The position numbers were made by a program, and so were the translations under genes. The notes under the pieces were generated by a model. The model saw nothing but the letters and a program-made list of their open reading frames with translations. It had not been told where the DNA came from and did not search any database. From NCBI RefSeq assembly GCF_025685655.1, contig NZ_JAGSYG010000001.1, positions 992,001 to 1,056,000 on the forward strand: 64,000 nt of DNA. Direction: 5' to 3'. Source of the stretch: Acidicapsa ligni. GTDB lineage: Bacteria; Acidobacteriota; Terriglobia; Terriglobales; Acidobacteriaceae. This document shows, piece after piece, positions 25,535 to 34,571 of this stretch; within the stretch, counting starts at the first letter, position 1; every line of letters starts with the position of its first letter.

Positions 25535-26335
25535 ATGTTTTGCATCGCGGGCAGGCCTGCAGGGATGGCTTCCATCCGGACTTCGATATGCGCGGTTATT
25601 TCGGTAGCTGTTTTGGTATTCGTCACGATTGTTCCTGCTCATGCATTTGCCGCGGGTGGGATGGGCGATGACGATGAGGATGGAATTCCCACTCCGACGG
25701 TTGCGGGGGATTTTAACCGGGACGGTATTGCCGATATGGCCATGGCAAGTATGCCGGTGGCGGGCCGTACAGGTGTGGGCTCCGGACAGGCGTTTTTGAC
25801 GGTTCTGCTGGGGCAGAAGGATGGTTCTTTCCGGCAGGCGGCTTCGAATCCTGCAATTGGGCTCGATCCTCAGTCGATTGTTGTGGGTGACTTCAATGGC
25901 GACGGTATTCCGGACTTGATTGTGGGCGACGCTGACGGTTCGTTGATTGAGTTGCTGGGCGATGGGACGGGCAACCTGGTTTCTGCGGGCGAGATCGCGC
26001 ATGTGAGTTCGGTTGTTTCGATTGCGCGGGGCGACTTTAACCACGACGGCATACCGGATATGGCGGTCTCGGACTCGACTTCAGGTTCGATCACGATTCT
26101 GCTGGGGGAGAAAGGCGGTTCCTTCCACACGGAATGGTCTTTTTCCTATGAGAGGCTGGGAATGGCCGAGTATCTTACGGCGGCGGATTTCAATGGGGAT
26201 GGTTTCACTGACCTGGCAGTTACCAATAAAGATGGCGAGATGATTGAAGTAATGCTTGGTAATGGTCATGGTACTTTTACTGCGTCCCCGGAGTTACGGT
26301 CGGTCAAAGACCCTTATTCGCATTGCGCGACTTGA
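25535..26335 (+). CDS. Exported FG-GAP/VCBS repeat protein
   Basis: A signal peptide (ICAVISVAVLVFVTIVPAHA) is followed by four FG-GAP-type repeats, each with a calcium-binding Asp pattern: GDFNRDGIADMAM, GDFNGDGIPDLIVG, GDFNHDGIPDMAVS and ADFNGDGFTDLAVT. The repeats are spaced about 55 residues apart, as in beta-propeller blades. With only four blades it is short for the family and may form an incomplete propeller or pair with another protein. ATG 25535 is chosen for AGGAGG 7 bases upstream; the frame is open from TTG 25481. Likely surface or periplasmic; ligand unknown. Confidence 0.85.
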   Translation: MFCIAGRPAGMASIRTSICAVISVAVLVFVTIVPAHAFAAGGMGDDDEDGIPTPTVAGDFNRDGIADMAMASMPVAGRTGVGSGQAFLTVLLGQKDGSFRQAASNPAIGLDPQSIVVGDFNGDGIPDLIVGDADGSLIELLGDGTGNLVSAGEIAHVSSVVSIARGDFNHDGIPDMAVSDSTSGSITILLGEKGGSFHTEWSFSYERLGMAEYLTAADFNGDGFTDLAVTNKDGEMIEVMLGNGHGTFTASPELRSVKDPYSHCAT

Positions 26336-26498
26336 TTCCCGTTATGCATTTGGGTCCATTTTGGAATAAAATCGCTCCAGCCTACTGAAAAGAAAGACAT
26401 GATTTGGTTTTCGCTTTGACCTGGACAGCGATTCCGTTTTATCTTGTCTGTGGAAATCTTTTTGGGAAAGTGTCCCGGGTTGCGATAAGCATTTTGCG

Positions 26499-27002
26499 AT
26501 GAGCATGGGAAGCTTTGGAGAAGACCTGCGGATGGAGCGGTTGAACCGCGGCATCGCGCTGGAGAGGATTACCGAGGTTACCAAGATCAGCCCGCGCCAC
26601 CTGAGGGCGCTGGAGGAGAACGAATTTCGTGTGCTTCCGGGCGGAATTCTGAACAAGGGGATTGTTCGCGGGTACGTGAAAGTTCTTGGACTGGATGAGC
26701 TGGATTGGGTATCGCGTTTTCAGCGGGCCTATGTCGCCTCTGGTGAATTGCTGGAAGATGACCGCAACTGGATCGAGTTTGCTGCAAATGTAGGCAGGGC
26801 GCGGGTGCGTCCGCGCGATGCGGCTACGGAGCGGTTGAAGTGGGCTGGCGCGATTCTGCTGCTGATGCTGGTTGGACTGGCGGGATTTTTCGCGGTTCGC
26901 TATTTTGGGTATCGTTCTGGCTGGTGGCCTACGGTGGTGCCGGGGCGGGAAGCGATGGCCAGTGTTCGATCCAGTCTTGGAATGTTCCTGAAACGCCCTT
27001 AG
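26499..27002 (+). CDS. RodZ-like helix-turn-helix membrane protein
   Basis: This 167-residue protein has an N-terminal HTH_25 domain (SFGEDLRMERLNRGIALERI, ITEVTKISPRHLRALEENEF, LPGGILNKGIVRGYVKVLGL). A basic linker follows, then a single membrane helix near residue 115-135 (AGAILLLMLVGLAGFFAVRY). RodZ proteins use this domain to bind MreB and organise cell shape; short relatives of unknown function are common in acidobacteria. The outer domain seen in E. coli RodZ is missing. It is a single gene preceding metK by about 260 bp. Confidence 0.85.
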   Translation: MSMGSFGEDLRMERLNRGIALERITEVTKISPRHLRALEENEFRVLPGGILNKGIVRGYVKVLGLDELDWVSRFQRAYVASGELLEDDRNWIEFAANVGRARVRPRDAATERLKWAGAILLLMLVGLAGFFAVRYFGYRSGWWPTVVPGREAMASVRSSLGMFLKRP

Positions 27003-27260
27003 GCTTACGGGTTCAAGAGCGTGGCTTGCTGCTCAGTCCTCTCCGCTCACCCCTCTCATGGAACTGCTGAACCCGCTTTGCTCCCCGTTGAGCGTGGTTG
27101 ACTTTGCCGCATTCCGGTTTGGGCGATTACCATAGGACGATGCAGTATTGGGCCTAATCCCTTCTCTGGCAGAAGTGCCTGCCGCGGTGACTGATTGTGG
27201 GTCATTTGGGTGGGGAGCGAGGCAGCCCGAGATGCACATTTGTATCGGGAGGAAAGAAAT

Positions 27261-28424
27261 TTGAGCGATCGTTTTTTATTTACCTCTGAATCTGTGACGG
27301 AAGGCCATCCGGATAAGATTGCCGACCAGATCTCCGACGCGATTCTGGATGCCTGCCTCGAACAGGATCCTTACAGCCGTGTAGCTGCGGAAACGCTGAC
27401 TGCTACCGGCCTGGTGGTTATCGCGGGCGAAATCACAACCAAGGCTTACGTAGATTTTCAAACGCTGGTGCGTGGCGTGGTGCAGTCGATTGGCTACGAT
27501 AACGCGCTGTATGGGTTCGATTCGAACACCTGCGCGGTGATCTCGACGATCAACAGGCAGTCTGGCGATATTGCCCAGGGTGTGGATACTGGCGGCGCCG
27601 GTGACCAGGGCATGATGTTCGGCTATGCCACCAACGAAACTCCGGAACTGATGCCTGCGGCGATTTCGCTGGCGCATAAGCTGACCAAGCGGCTGAGCGA
27701 AGTTCGCAAGAGCGGCAAGCTCTCGTATCTTCGTCCGGACGGCAAGAGCCAGGTCACGGTGGAGTATGACGAGGCGGGCAAGCCGGTTCGCATTGACGCT
27801 GTGGTGATTTCGACGCAGCACGCGGAGCATGTCGGCAACGAGGAATTGCGTGGCGACATTCTCAAGCATGTTATCCAGGCTGTGCTGCCGGAAGAGTGGT
27901 TGGACGAGAACACGAAGTATCACATCAATCCGACGGGACGTTTTGTTATCGGCGGGCCGATGGGCGATACCGGTCTGACCGGGCGCAAGATTATCGTGGA
28001 TACCTATGGTGGCGCGGGCCGTCATGGCGGCGGCGCATTCAGCGGCAAGGATCCGACAAAGGTCGATCGTTCTGCGGCGTATGTGGCCCGCTATATTGCC
28101 AAGAACATTGTGGCTGCCAAGCTGGCGGATCGTTGCGAAGTGCAGTTGGCTTACGCGATTGGAGTTGCGGAGCCGGTGAGCGTGCTGGTGGAGACGTTTG
28201 GCACGGGCAAGATCAGTTCGCAGAAGATCACGGAGCTGGTTCGCAAGAACTTCCTGCTGACGCCGAAGGGGATCATCGACAGCCTGAATCTGCGTCGCCC
28301 GATCTATCGCAAGACGGCTGCTTACGGGCACTTTGGACGCAACGAACCCGATTTCACCTGGGAGGCCACCGACAAGGCGGCTACCCTGGCGGAGCAGGCT
28401 GGGTTGGTAGCTGCGGCCAAGTAG
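27261..28424 (+). CDS. metK: S-adenosylmethionine synthetase
   Basis: This enzyme makes S-adenosylmethionine from methionine and ATP. The 387-residue protein has the [16 protein letters not shown] motif, [13 protein letters not shown], the ATP loop [19 protein letters not shown] and [12 protein letters not shown]. The start is TTG 27261, preceded by GGAGG and giving the standard N-terminus [11 protein letters not shown]; the frame is open to 27195, but that part does not match the family. A 258-bp leader precedes it, in which no known SAM riboswitch pattern was recognised. Confidence 0.96.
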   Translation: MSDRFLFTSESVTEGHPDKIADQISDAILDACLEQDPYSRVAAETLTATGLVVIAGEITTKAYVDFQTLVRGVVQSIGYDNALYGFDSNTCAVISTINRQSGDIAQGVDTGGAGDQGMMFGYATNETPELMPAAISLAHKLTKRLSEVRKSGKLSYLRPDGKSQVTVEYDEAGKPVRIDAVVISTQHAEHVGNEELRGDILKHVIQAVLPEEWLDENTKYHINPTGRFVIGGPMGDTGLTGRKIIVDTYGGAGRHGGGAFSGKDPTKVDRSAAYVARYIAKNIVAAKLADRCEVQLAYAIGVAEPVSVLVETFGTGKISSQKITELVRKNFLLTPKGIIDSLNLRRPIYRKTAAYGHFGRNEPDFTWEATDKAATLAEQAGLVAAAK

Positions 28425-28448
28425 GTACTTTGTATTTTTAAATTCAAC

Positions 28449-28478
28449 ATGGGTCTTTGCCTTCGGGTAAAGGCCCAT
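28449..28478 (+). terminator. metK terminator
   Basis: A 13-bp stem (ATGGGTCTTTGCC against GGTAAAGGCCCAT, two G-T pairs) closes on a TTCG tetraloop and is followed by TTTTG. It lies 24 bp after the metK stop. Confidence 0.85.
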
Positions 28479-28569
28479 TTTGTTTGCGGATAGAGGTTGC
28501 CTGAATACGACTGTCTCGATGGAGCGTCTATCTCGTAGAATCAGTTGCGTGAAGGTTTAGGAGAAGTCT

Positions 28570-29313
28570 ATGCGTCGTGTCGGGATTGTTCTACTTGGAT
28601 TGTGCATGGGAGCGCCGTTGCTGGCACAGCAGGCGGGTGCACCGTGGGGCTATGAGGGTAAAGAAGGTCCGCTGAACTGGGGCAAGCTGGACCCCGCTTA
28701 CAAGGCTTGTGCGTCGGGCAAGGAGCAGTCACCGATCGATATTCGCGGTGCGCACCCGAACAGGAAGCTGCAGCCGATCGAGTTTCACTACATTAGCGGC
28801 ACAATGGCGCTGGTGAATAACGGACACACGATTCAGATAACTCCGCCGGCGGGGAGTTACATTGTGGTCGACGGTGTGCGCTATGACCTGGTGCAGTTTC
28901 ATTTTCACCATCCGGGCGAGGAAGCGGTGAAGGGCGCGCTGCCGGATATGTCATTGCACCTGGTGCATAAGAGTGCAGATGGCAGGATTGTGGTGGTTGC
29001 TGTCCGGTTGAATGAGGGCAATCCGAATGCTGTGCTGGCGGCGCTGTGGCAGCATCTGCCGAAGACGGTGGGCGCGACGGACAAGCTGACGGAGGAGATG
29101 AATCCGGCGGGCTTGTTGCCGGCTGATCGCGCTTATTGGACGTACGAAGGATCGCTGACTGCTCCGCCATGCACGGAAGGCGTGCGCTGGTTGATCTTCA
29201 AGCAGCCGGTGGAGCTTTCGCGCAGCCAGTTGCGCAGCTTTGCGACGCTTTACAAGGTCAACAGTCGTTTGATCCAGGCGACGCGTGGACGAAAGATTCA
29301 GGCCAGCGAGTAG
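28570..29313 (+). CDS. cah: Alpha-class carbonic anhydrase, exported
   Basis: The protein hydrates CO2 to bicarbonate with zinc. A signal peptide (IVLLGLCMGAPLLAQQ) precedes the catalytic domain. Visible features are WGYEGKEGPLNWGKL, QSPIDIRG, the zinc-ligand histidines in VQFHFHHPGEE and SLHLVHK, and the C-terminal GSLTAPPCTEGVRW. The length of 247 residues is normal for bacterial alpha anhydrases. It probably acts in the periplasm, helping pH balance or CO2 supply; PEP carboxylase elsewhere in the window would use bicarbonate, but no direct link is shown. It is a single gene after metK. Confidence 0.95.
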   Translation: MRRVGIVLLGLCMGAPLLAQQAGAPWGYEGKEGPLNWGKLDPAYKACASGKEQSPIDIRGAHPNRKLQPIEFHYISGTMALVNNGHTIQITPPAGSYIVVDGVRYDLVQFHFHHPGEEAVKGALPDMSLHLVHKSADGRIVVVAVRLNEGNPNAVLAALWQHLPKTVGATDKLTEEMNPAGLLPADRAYWTYEGSLTAPPCTEGVRWLIFKQPVELSRSQLRSFATLYKVNSRLIQATRGRKIQASE

Positions 29314-29494
29314 GGTTGGGGTTTCTCTGGATCTCGGGATTGCCTGCTGTTGTGGGGCGGTCCCGGGATCGGATGATGTGAAATGAAGTTTATGAGTGTG
29401 GGTTATTTATCGTCTGTTCTTTAGAGCCAATTATTTATCAAAGATATACGGTTATCGATGTTGCCGAAGTTGGTGCGCTGTAAGGTCAACAAAG

Positions 29495-29538
29495 CACTAC
29501 ATCTAGTGGCTGGCACTTGACCTGCACCACCTGGAGCG
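29495..29538 (+). promoter_or_regulatory. Probable NrdR box pair upstream of nrdJ
   Basis: CACTACATCTAGTG at 29495-29508 is palindromic at both ends and close to the NrdR consensus (ACACTATATMTWGTGT). A weaker copy, CACCACCTGGAGCG, lies exactly 30 bp downstream at 29525-29538, matching the usual three-turn spacing. NrdR represses ribonucleotide reductase genes when dATP is high. The rest of the 500-bp leader has no gene; it ends with a tandem 11-bp duplication (CAGGTTCTGAA) at 29782-29803. Confidence 0.55.
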
Positions 29539-29812
29539 GTATTTTTGCATCTGCGACAGAGTAAAGGCGCGATGCACGGGGTCGAGTTGATTGGGATGGT
29601 TTGCCGGGTTTTTCCCGGTGAATTGAGTGGCTCTTCCCTGGGAAATTTCTCGCAAAATTATGACTGTCACTGGCCTGAAATCGCGGCTCTTCCGAGGTGG
29701 ATCTGGCTCTTTTTGCCTGCTGCTTCATCCAATATCTGGGGGTCTTTTCAGGGCCCTAACCGATTTTCCCTGACCAGTTTCCAGGTTCTGAACAGGTTCT
29801 GAAGGAGATTCA

Positions 29813-32800
29813 ATGCCGGATATTTACTCCCCCTCATCCAATTCGCAGAATGCCAGTGGTAGTGCATCCCAGGGTTTTGCGCGTGGTGGCCTGACGTTTA
29901 CGCGGCGTTTTTCGAAGGCGGGTTTTTCGCCTTACGAGGAAGTGCAGTGGGAAAAGCGTACGGCTTCGATTACCGACTCCAGCGGCAAGTCGATCTTTGA
30001 GCAGAAGGATGTGGAGGTGCCGGTCGACTGGTCGATGACGGCGACGAATATCGTGGCCTCGAAGTATCTGCATGGGCAGATGGGCACTCCGGAGCGGGAG
30101 ACGGGGGTGCGGCAACTGGTGGCGCGCGTGGCGGAGACGATTCGCGACTGGGGCCTGGCGGGGGGATATTTTTCGAGCGCGCAGGATGCTGCGATCTTCC
30201 ATGACGAACTGGTGTCGATGCTGGTGCAGCAGAAGGTGGCGTTCAATTCGCCGGTGTGGTTCAACGTGGGTTGCGATCGGTTGGAGCCGAATTCGGATGC
30301 GCAGAACTGGCATTGGGATTCGCATACGTGTGCTGTGCGTTTTTCGGTGACGGGTTATCGGAAACCGCAGTGCTCGGCTTGCTTTATCAACTCGGTTGAG
30401 GATTCGCTGGATGCGATTTTGACGCTGGCGAAGACGGAAGGAATGTTGTTCAAGTGGGGCTCGGGCACGGGGACGAATCTTTCTTCGATTCGCGGCTCGA
30501 TGGAGCTGCTTTCGGGTGGTGGAACGGCTTCGGGGCCACTGAGTTTCATGCGCGGGTTTGATGCTTTTGCGGGCGTGATCAAGTCGGGCGGCAAGACGCG
30601 GCGGGCCGCGAAGATGGTGATCCTCAATGTGGATCATCCGGATATTGTTGACTTCATCGATAGCAAGTCGAAGGAAGAGGCGAAGGCTTTTGCGCTGATT
30701 CGCGAGGGCTATGACGGGTCTGGTCCTGACTCGGAGGCTTACTCTTCGATCTTCTTTCAGAATGCGAATAACTCGGTGCGCGTGAATGATGAGTTCATGC
30801 GGGCGTATGAGAAAGACGGCGAGTTTACGACCAAGGCGGTGAAGGATGGCTCACCGATCAAGACATACAAGGCGCGCGAGATCATGGGCAAGATTGCCGA
30901 GGCGACCTGGCAGTGCGGCGACCCTGGGATGCAGTTCGATTCAACGATCAATCGCTGGCATACGAGCAAAAATTCGGGGCGGATCAATGCGTCGAATCCC
31001 TGCTCGGAGTATATGTTTCTGGATAACTCGGCGTGTAACCTGGCGAGCTTTAATTTGATGAAGTTTCTAACTCCGGCGGGGACATTCGATATCCAGGCTT
31101 ATCGTCATGCTATCTCGGTAGTTATCACGGCGATGGAGATCCTGGTGGATAACTCGGGTTATCCGACGGAGGCGATTGCGAAGAATTCGCATGACTATCG
31201 GCCTCTGGGATTGGGTTATGCCAACCTGGGTGCACTGCTGATGGCTTGCGGGTTGCCGTATGACTCGGATGCGGGGCGCGACTTTGCCGGGTGCCTTACG
31301 GCGATCATGTGCGGGCAAGCTTATCTGCAATCGTCGATTGTGGCGGCGACTTGCCAGCCGATTGCTTCGGCTACTCCGTTGACGGCTGAGGTTGATCGCC
31401 AGGGTGGGGCTTGCCCGGGGTTTTATGTGAATCGTGAGCCGTTCCTGGATGTGATTCGGATGCATCGTGCGGAGGTGAACAAGATAGGCAAATCCAAGCA
31501 GAGTGCGGAGCCATTTGTGGTGCCGCAGTTGGAGTCGCTGATTGAAGCGAGCCGCGAGTGCTGGGATATGGCGTTGATTTATGGCGAGCGCTATGGGTAT
31601 CGGAATTCGCAGACGACGGTGCTGGCTCCGACGGGAACTATCGGCTTCATGATGGACTGTGACACGACGGGTATTGAGCCTGATCTGGCGCTGGTGAAGT
31701 ACAAGAAGCTGGTAGGCGGCGGGATGATCAAGATTGTGAATCAGACGGTTCCGTCGGCGCTGTTCAAGCTGGGCTACAAGGATGAAGATGTCAACGCGAT
31801 TGTGAGCTACATTGACGCGACGGGTACGATTGAGGGCGCGCCGGGCATCAAGGCGGAGCATCTGAACGTGTTCGATTGCTCATTCAAGCCGTCGAAGGGT
31901 ACGCGCTCGATCAACTACATGGGCCACATCAAGATGATGGCGGCAGCGCAGCCGTTTCTTTCGGGAGCGATCTCGAAGACAGTGAATCTGCCGCATGAGG
32001 CGACTGCGGAACAGATCGCGGAGGCGTATACGGAAAGCTGGCGGCAGGGGCTGAAGGCTGTCGCGATTTATCGGGATGGTTCAAAGGGTGTGCAGCCGTT
32101 GAACACGAGCAACGAGGCCAAGAAGAACGAGGCCAAGAAGAACGAAGCCGAGAAGAGCGAGCTGACGGCGCTGGACGAGGCTGGAGCGCGGTTGCTGGAG
32201 GCGATAGCGGCCGGGGCTGCGCGGTCTGAGGCTGCGGAGGCGGATCTCAAGATTGTGGAAGCGCATCTCGCCAACAAGATCAGCGACAAGCTGGAGGTGA
32301 GCGCAAGGCAGTTGATTGCCGCGACTATGACGTTTCAGGCGACGATGGAGGCGCTGGCGAAGGCAGCAACGGCTCCAGTTGCGCCGACGCCCATACCGGC
32401 GCCAGCACGGGCGGCTGCGGCGTCTGGGAATCAGGATCTGAATGCTCCTCCGAAGGCGGTGCGGCATCGGCTGCCTGAGGAGCGTGCTTCAGTGACGCAT
32501 AAGTTCTCGATTGCGGGGCATGAGGGCTACATCACTGTCGGCCTTTATCCGACGGGACAGCCGGGCGAAATCTTCATCAAGATGGCCAAGGAGGGTTCGA
32601 CGGTATCGGGGCTGATGGATGCGTTCGCTACGTCGATTTCGCTGGCGCTGCAACATGGTGTTCCGCTGAAGGTGCTGTGTGAGAAGTTTGCGCACACGCG
32701 CTTTGAGCCATCGGGTTGGACGGGCAACGAGCAGATTGGCTATGCGAAGAGTTTGATGGATTACATCTTCCGCTGGCTGCAGTTGCGTTTCCTCTCGGGG

Positions 32801-33244
32801 ACGCAGTTGCCGCTGTTTGCGGGGCTGTTGCCGCCGGTACAGCAACTGAGCGCTCCGCAGAGTCTTGCTCCTGAGGCGGAGCCGGAATCAGCGGCGGGTG
32901 TGTTGGGTGTTTCAGGCTCTGCGCTGACGAAGCTGGTTGAGGATATTGCGCGGCGGTTGAACCAGGTGAGCGGATCGACTGCGGGTTCGGTGATTGGCTC
33001 GGCCAGCGCGGGCGGTGCAGTTGACAGGCTGCCGGAAACAGCGGGGATGGATGTTCCGGGGCTTGCAGGGCCCGCAGGACTAGCAGGGCTTGCAGATCGT
33101 GGTCTGTATCACGCTGCGGATGCGATGCGTGAGATGTATGACATGGGGGATGCGCCGAGTTGCGGAACGTGCGGGGCGATCATGGTTCGCAGCGGATCGT
33201 GCTATCGGTGCATGAGTTGTGGTTCGACGAGCGGTTGCAGCTAA
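29813..33244 (+). CDS. nrdJ: Adenosylcobalamin-dependent (class II) ribonucleoside-diphosphate reductase
   Basis: This enzyme reduces ribonucleotides to deoxyribonucleotides with a B12-derived radical. The 1143-residue protein has the catalytic block SACFINSVEDSLDAI, GSGTGTNLSSIRGS, the radical-site motif NPCSEYMFLDNSACNL and GTIGFMMDCDTTGIEPD. After about residue 760 comes a low-complexity linker with a 15-base repeat (NEAKKNEAKKNEAEK). A TSCPD-type domain follows (VTHKFSIAGHEGYITVGLYP), and then a zinc-ribbon tail (CGTCGAIMVRSGSCYRCMSC). The cell therefore needs cobalamin for DNA synthesis by this route. AAGGAG lies 6 bases before ATG. Confidence 0.95.
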   Translation: MPDIYSPSSNSQNASGSASQGFARGGLTFTRRFSKAGFSPYEEVQWEKRTASITDSSGKSIFEQKDVEVPVDWSMTATNIVASKYLHGQMGTPERETGVRQLVARVAETIRDWGLAGGYFSSAQDAAIFHDELVSMLVQQKVAFNSPVWFNVGCDRLEPNSDAQNWHWDSHTCAVRFSVTGYRKPQCSACFINSVEDSLDAILTLAKTEGMLFKWGSGTGTNLSSIRGSMELLSGGGTASGPLSFMRGFDAFAGVIKSGGKTRRAAKMVILNVDHPDIVDFIDSKSKEEAKAFALIREGYDGSGPDSEAYSSIFFQNANNSVRVNDEFMRAYEKDGEFTTKAVKDGSPIKTYKAREIMGKIAEATWQCGDPGMQFDSTINRWHTSKNSGRINASNPCSEYMFLDNSACNLASFNLMKFLTPAGTFDIQAYRHAISVVITAMEILVDNSGYPTEAIAKNSHDYRPLGLGYANLGALLMACGLPYDSDAGRDFAGCLTAIMCGQAYLQSSIVAATCQPIASATPLTAEVDRQGGACPGFYVNREPFLDVIRMHRAEVNKIGKSKQSAEPFVVPQLESLIEASRECWDMALIYGERYGYRNSQTTVLAPTGTIGFMMDCDTTGIEPDLALVKYKKLVGGGMIKIVNQTVPSALFKLGYKDEDVNAIVSYIDATGTIEGAPGIKAEHLNVFDCSFKPSKGTRSINYMGHIKMMAAAQPFLSGAISKTVNLPHEATAEQIAEAYTESWRQGLKAVAIYRDGSKGVQPLNTSNEAKKNEAKKNEAEKSELTALDEAGARLLEAIAAGAARSEAAEADLKIVEAHLANKISDKLEVSARQLIAATMTFQATMEALAKAATAPVAPTPIPAPARAAAASGNQDLNAPPKAVRHRLPEERASVTHKFSIAGHEGYITVGLYPTGQPGEIFIKMAKEGSTVSGLMDAFATSISLALQHGVPLKVLCEKFAHTRFEPSGWTGNEQIGYAKSLMDYIFRWLQLRFLSGTQLPLFAGLLPPVQQLSAPQSLAPEAEPESAAGVLGVSGSALTKLVEDIARRLNQVSGSTAGSVIGSASAGGAVDRLPETAGMDVPGLAGPAGLAGLADRGLYHAADAMREMYDMGDAPSCGTCGAIMVRSGSCYRCMSCGSTSGCS

Positions 33245-33276
33245 AGCGATTGAAGTTGAGGATGGATGGAATACTG

Positions 33277-33303
33277 AGGGCGCTCCGGTTGACGGAGCGC
33301 CCT
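33277..33303. terminator. 11-bp stem terminator after nrdJ
   Basis: AGGGCGCTCCG pairs perfectly with CGGAGCGCCCT around GTTGA. It sits 33 bp after the nrdJ stop and before the convergent gnd gene, so it probably serves both. Confidence 0.8.
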
Positions 33304-33355
33304 TGGTATTATGCGGCCAGGTTATTTTGCTTTCGCTATTACTTAGCCTTCGCCG

Positions 33356-34372
33356 TTACTTGGCTTTTTCTATGTGTCCGCCGAATTCGAAACGCATTGC
33401 GGAGAGAAGTTTGTTGGAGAAATCGGCTTCGCCGCGTGAGCTGAATCTTTCGTAGAGCGATGCGGTGAGGACTGGTGTGGGCACGCCTTCGTCGATGCCG
33501 GCTTTGATGGTCCAGCGGCCTTCGCCGGAGTCTGAAACGCGGCCTTGAAAGTTGGACAAATCAGGGTCGGAGATCAGTGCGGAAGCGGTCAGGTCGAGGA
33601 GCCATGAGGCGACTACGCTGCCGCGACGCCAGACCTCAGTGACCTCGGGGAGATCGAAGTCGTATTGATAGTGCTCGGGGTCGCGGAGGGGGGTGGTTTC
33701 GGCGTCAATCTCGCCGAGGTGCTTGCCGATATTGGCGGCTTTGAGTACGCCAAGGCCTTCGGCGTAGGCAGCCATCATTCCGTACTCGATGCCATTGTGA
33801 ACCATCTTCACGAAATGGCCTGCGCCGTTGGGGCCGCAGTGCAGATAGCCTTCTTCGGCGGTGCCGGAGTTCTTAGGCCGCTTGGGTGTTGGAGGTATGT
33901 CGCCGATGCCGGGGGCGATCGTTTTGAAGATGGGGTCGAGGTGTTCGACGGTTGATTTGGAGCCGCCGATCATGAGGCAATAGCCGCGTTCCACGCCCCA
34001 GACGCCGCCGCTGGTGCCTACGTCTACATATTCGATACCTTTGCCTGCGAGCATCTTGGCGCGGCTAATGTCGTCGATGTAATACGAGTTGCCGCCGTCG
34101 ATGACGATGTCTCCCTGATCGAGCAGCGGGGTGAGTTCTTCAAGAGTTTCCTGGACAGCGCCTGCCGGAATCATGAGCCAGATTGCGCGGGGCTTTGCGA
34201 GTTTGCTTACGAGCTCCTGCAGGGAGGCTGTTCCGGTTACGCCTTTTTCCTTCGATAGCGTTGCAACGATCTCCGGCGTCTGGTTATAGACCACGCATTC
34301 ATGACCGTGCGCGATGAGGCGGCGCACCATGTTCGCACCCATACGTCCGAGACCTACCATTGCTAGCTGCAT
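33356..34372 (-). CDS. gnd: 6-phosphogluconate dehydrogenase, decarboxylating (short form)
   Basis: This enzyme oxidises 6-phosphogluconate to ribulose 5-phosphate and CO2. The 338-residue protein has the N-terminal GLGRMGANMVRRL nucleotide-binding motif, the substrate motif VDVGTSGGVWGVERGYCLMIGG, and KMVHNGIEYGMMAAYAEG with the catalytic Lys and His-Asn pair. It is the short form, lacking the C-terminal extension of E. coli Gnd. It lies 199 bp after the MDR dehydrogenase gene at the end of the sugar-acid cluster and may have its own promoter in that gap. CTCCTTTG upstream gives a good ribosome site on this strand. Confidence 0.93.
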   Translation of the reverse strand: MQLAMVGLGRMGANMVRRLIAHGHECVVYNQTPEIVATLSKEKGVTGTASLQELVSKLAKPRAIWLMIPAGAVQETLEELTPLLDQGDIVIDGGNSYYIDDISRAKMLAGKGIEYVDVGTSGGVWGVERGYCLMIGGSKSTVEHLDPIFKTIAPGIGDIPPTPKRPKNSGTAEEGYLHCGPNGAGHFVKMVHNGIEYGMMAAYAEGLGVLKAANIGKHLGEIDAETTPLRDPEHYQYDFDLPEVTEVWRRGSVVASWLLDLTASALISDPDLSNFQGRVSDSGEGRWTIKAGIDEGVPTPVLTASLYERFSSRGEADFSNKLLSAMRFEFGGHIEKAK

Positions 34373-34571
34373 GTTGTTCTCCTTTGACAGGCTGAATTGC
34401 GTGATGGATAAAGGTCGAATCTCGTTACCGTGACCCAGGCCGCTTAACGTTGAGATTCAGTTTATCGCGAAGAGGCGAGGGCTTTAGAGCGATTCATCTC
34501 ATCTTCATTGAGCGGGCGGAATAAGACCGTATTGCGGGTTGTGGCCGGTGTGCGAGGTAACGGCGGCAGAA

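Noticed and set aside
27003-27260. SAM riboswitch before metK
   Set aside because: The 258-bp leader is suggestive, but no SAM-I, SAM-II or SAH core pattern could be matched by eye. An Infernal search with Rfam models would settle it.
29560-29812. Cobalamin riboswitch before the B12-dependent reductase
   Set aside because: Fragments such as CCCGGTGAATT and GACTGTCACTGG recall parts of the B12 element, but order and spacing do not match and the GCCACTG box is imperfect.
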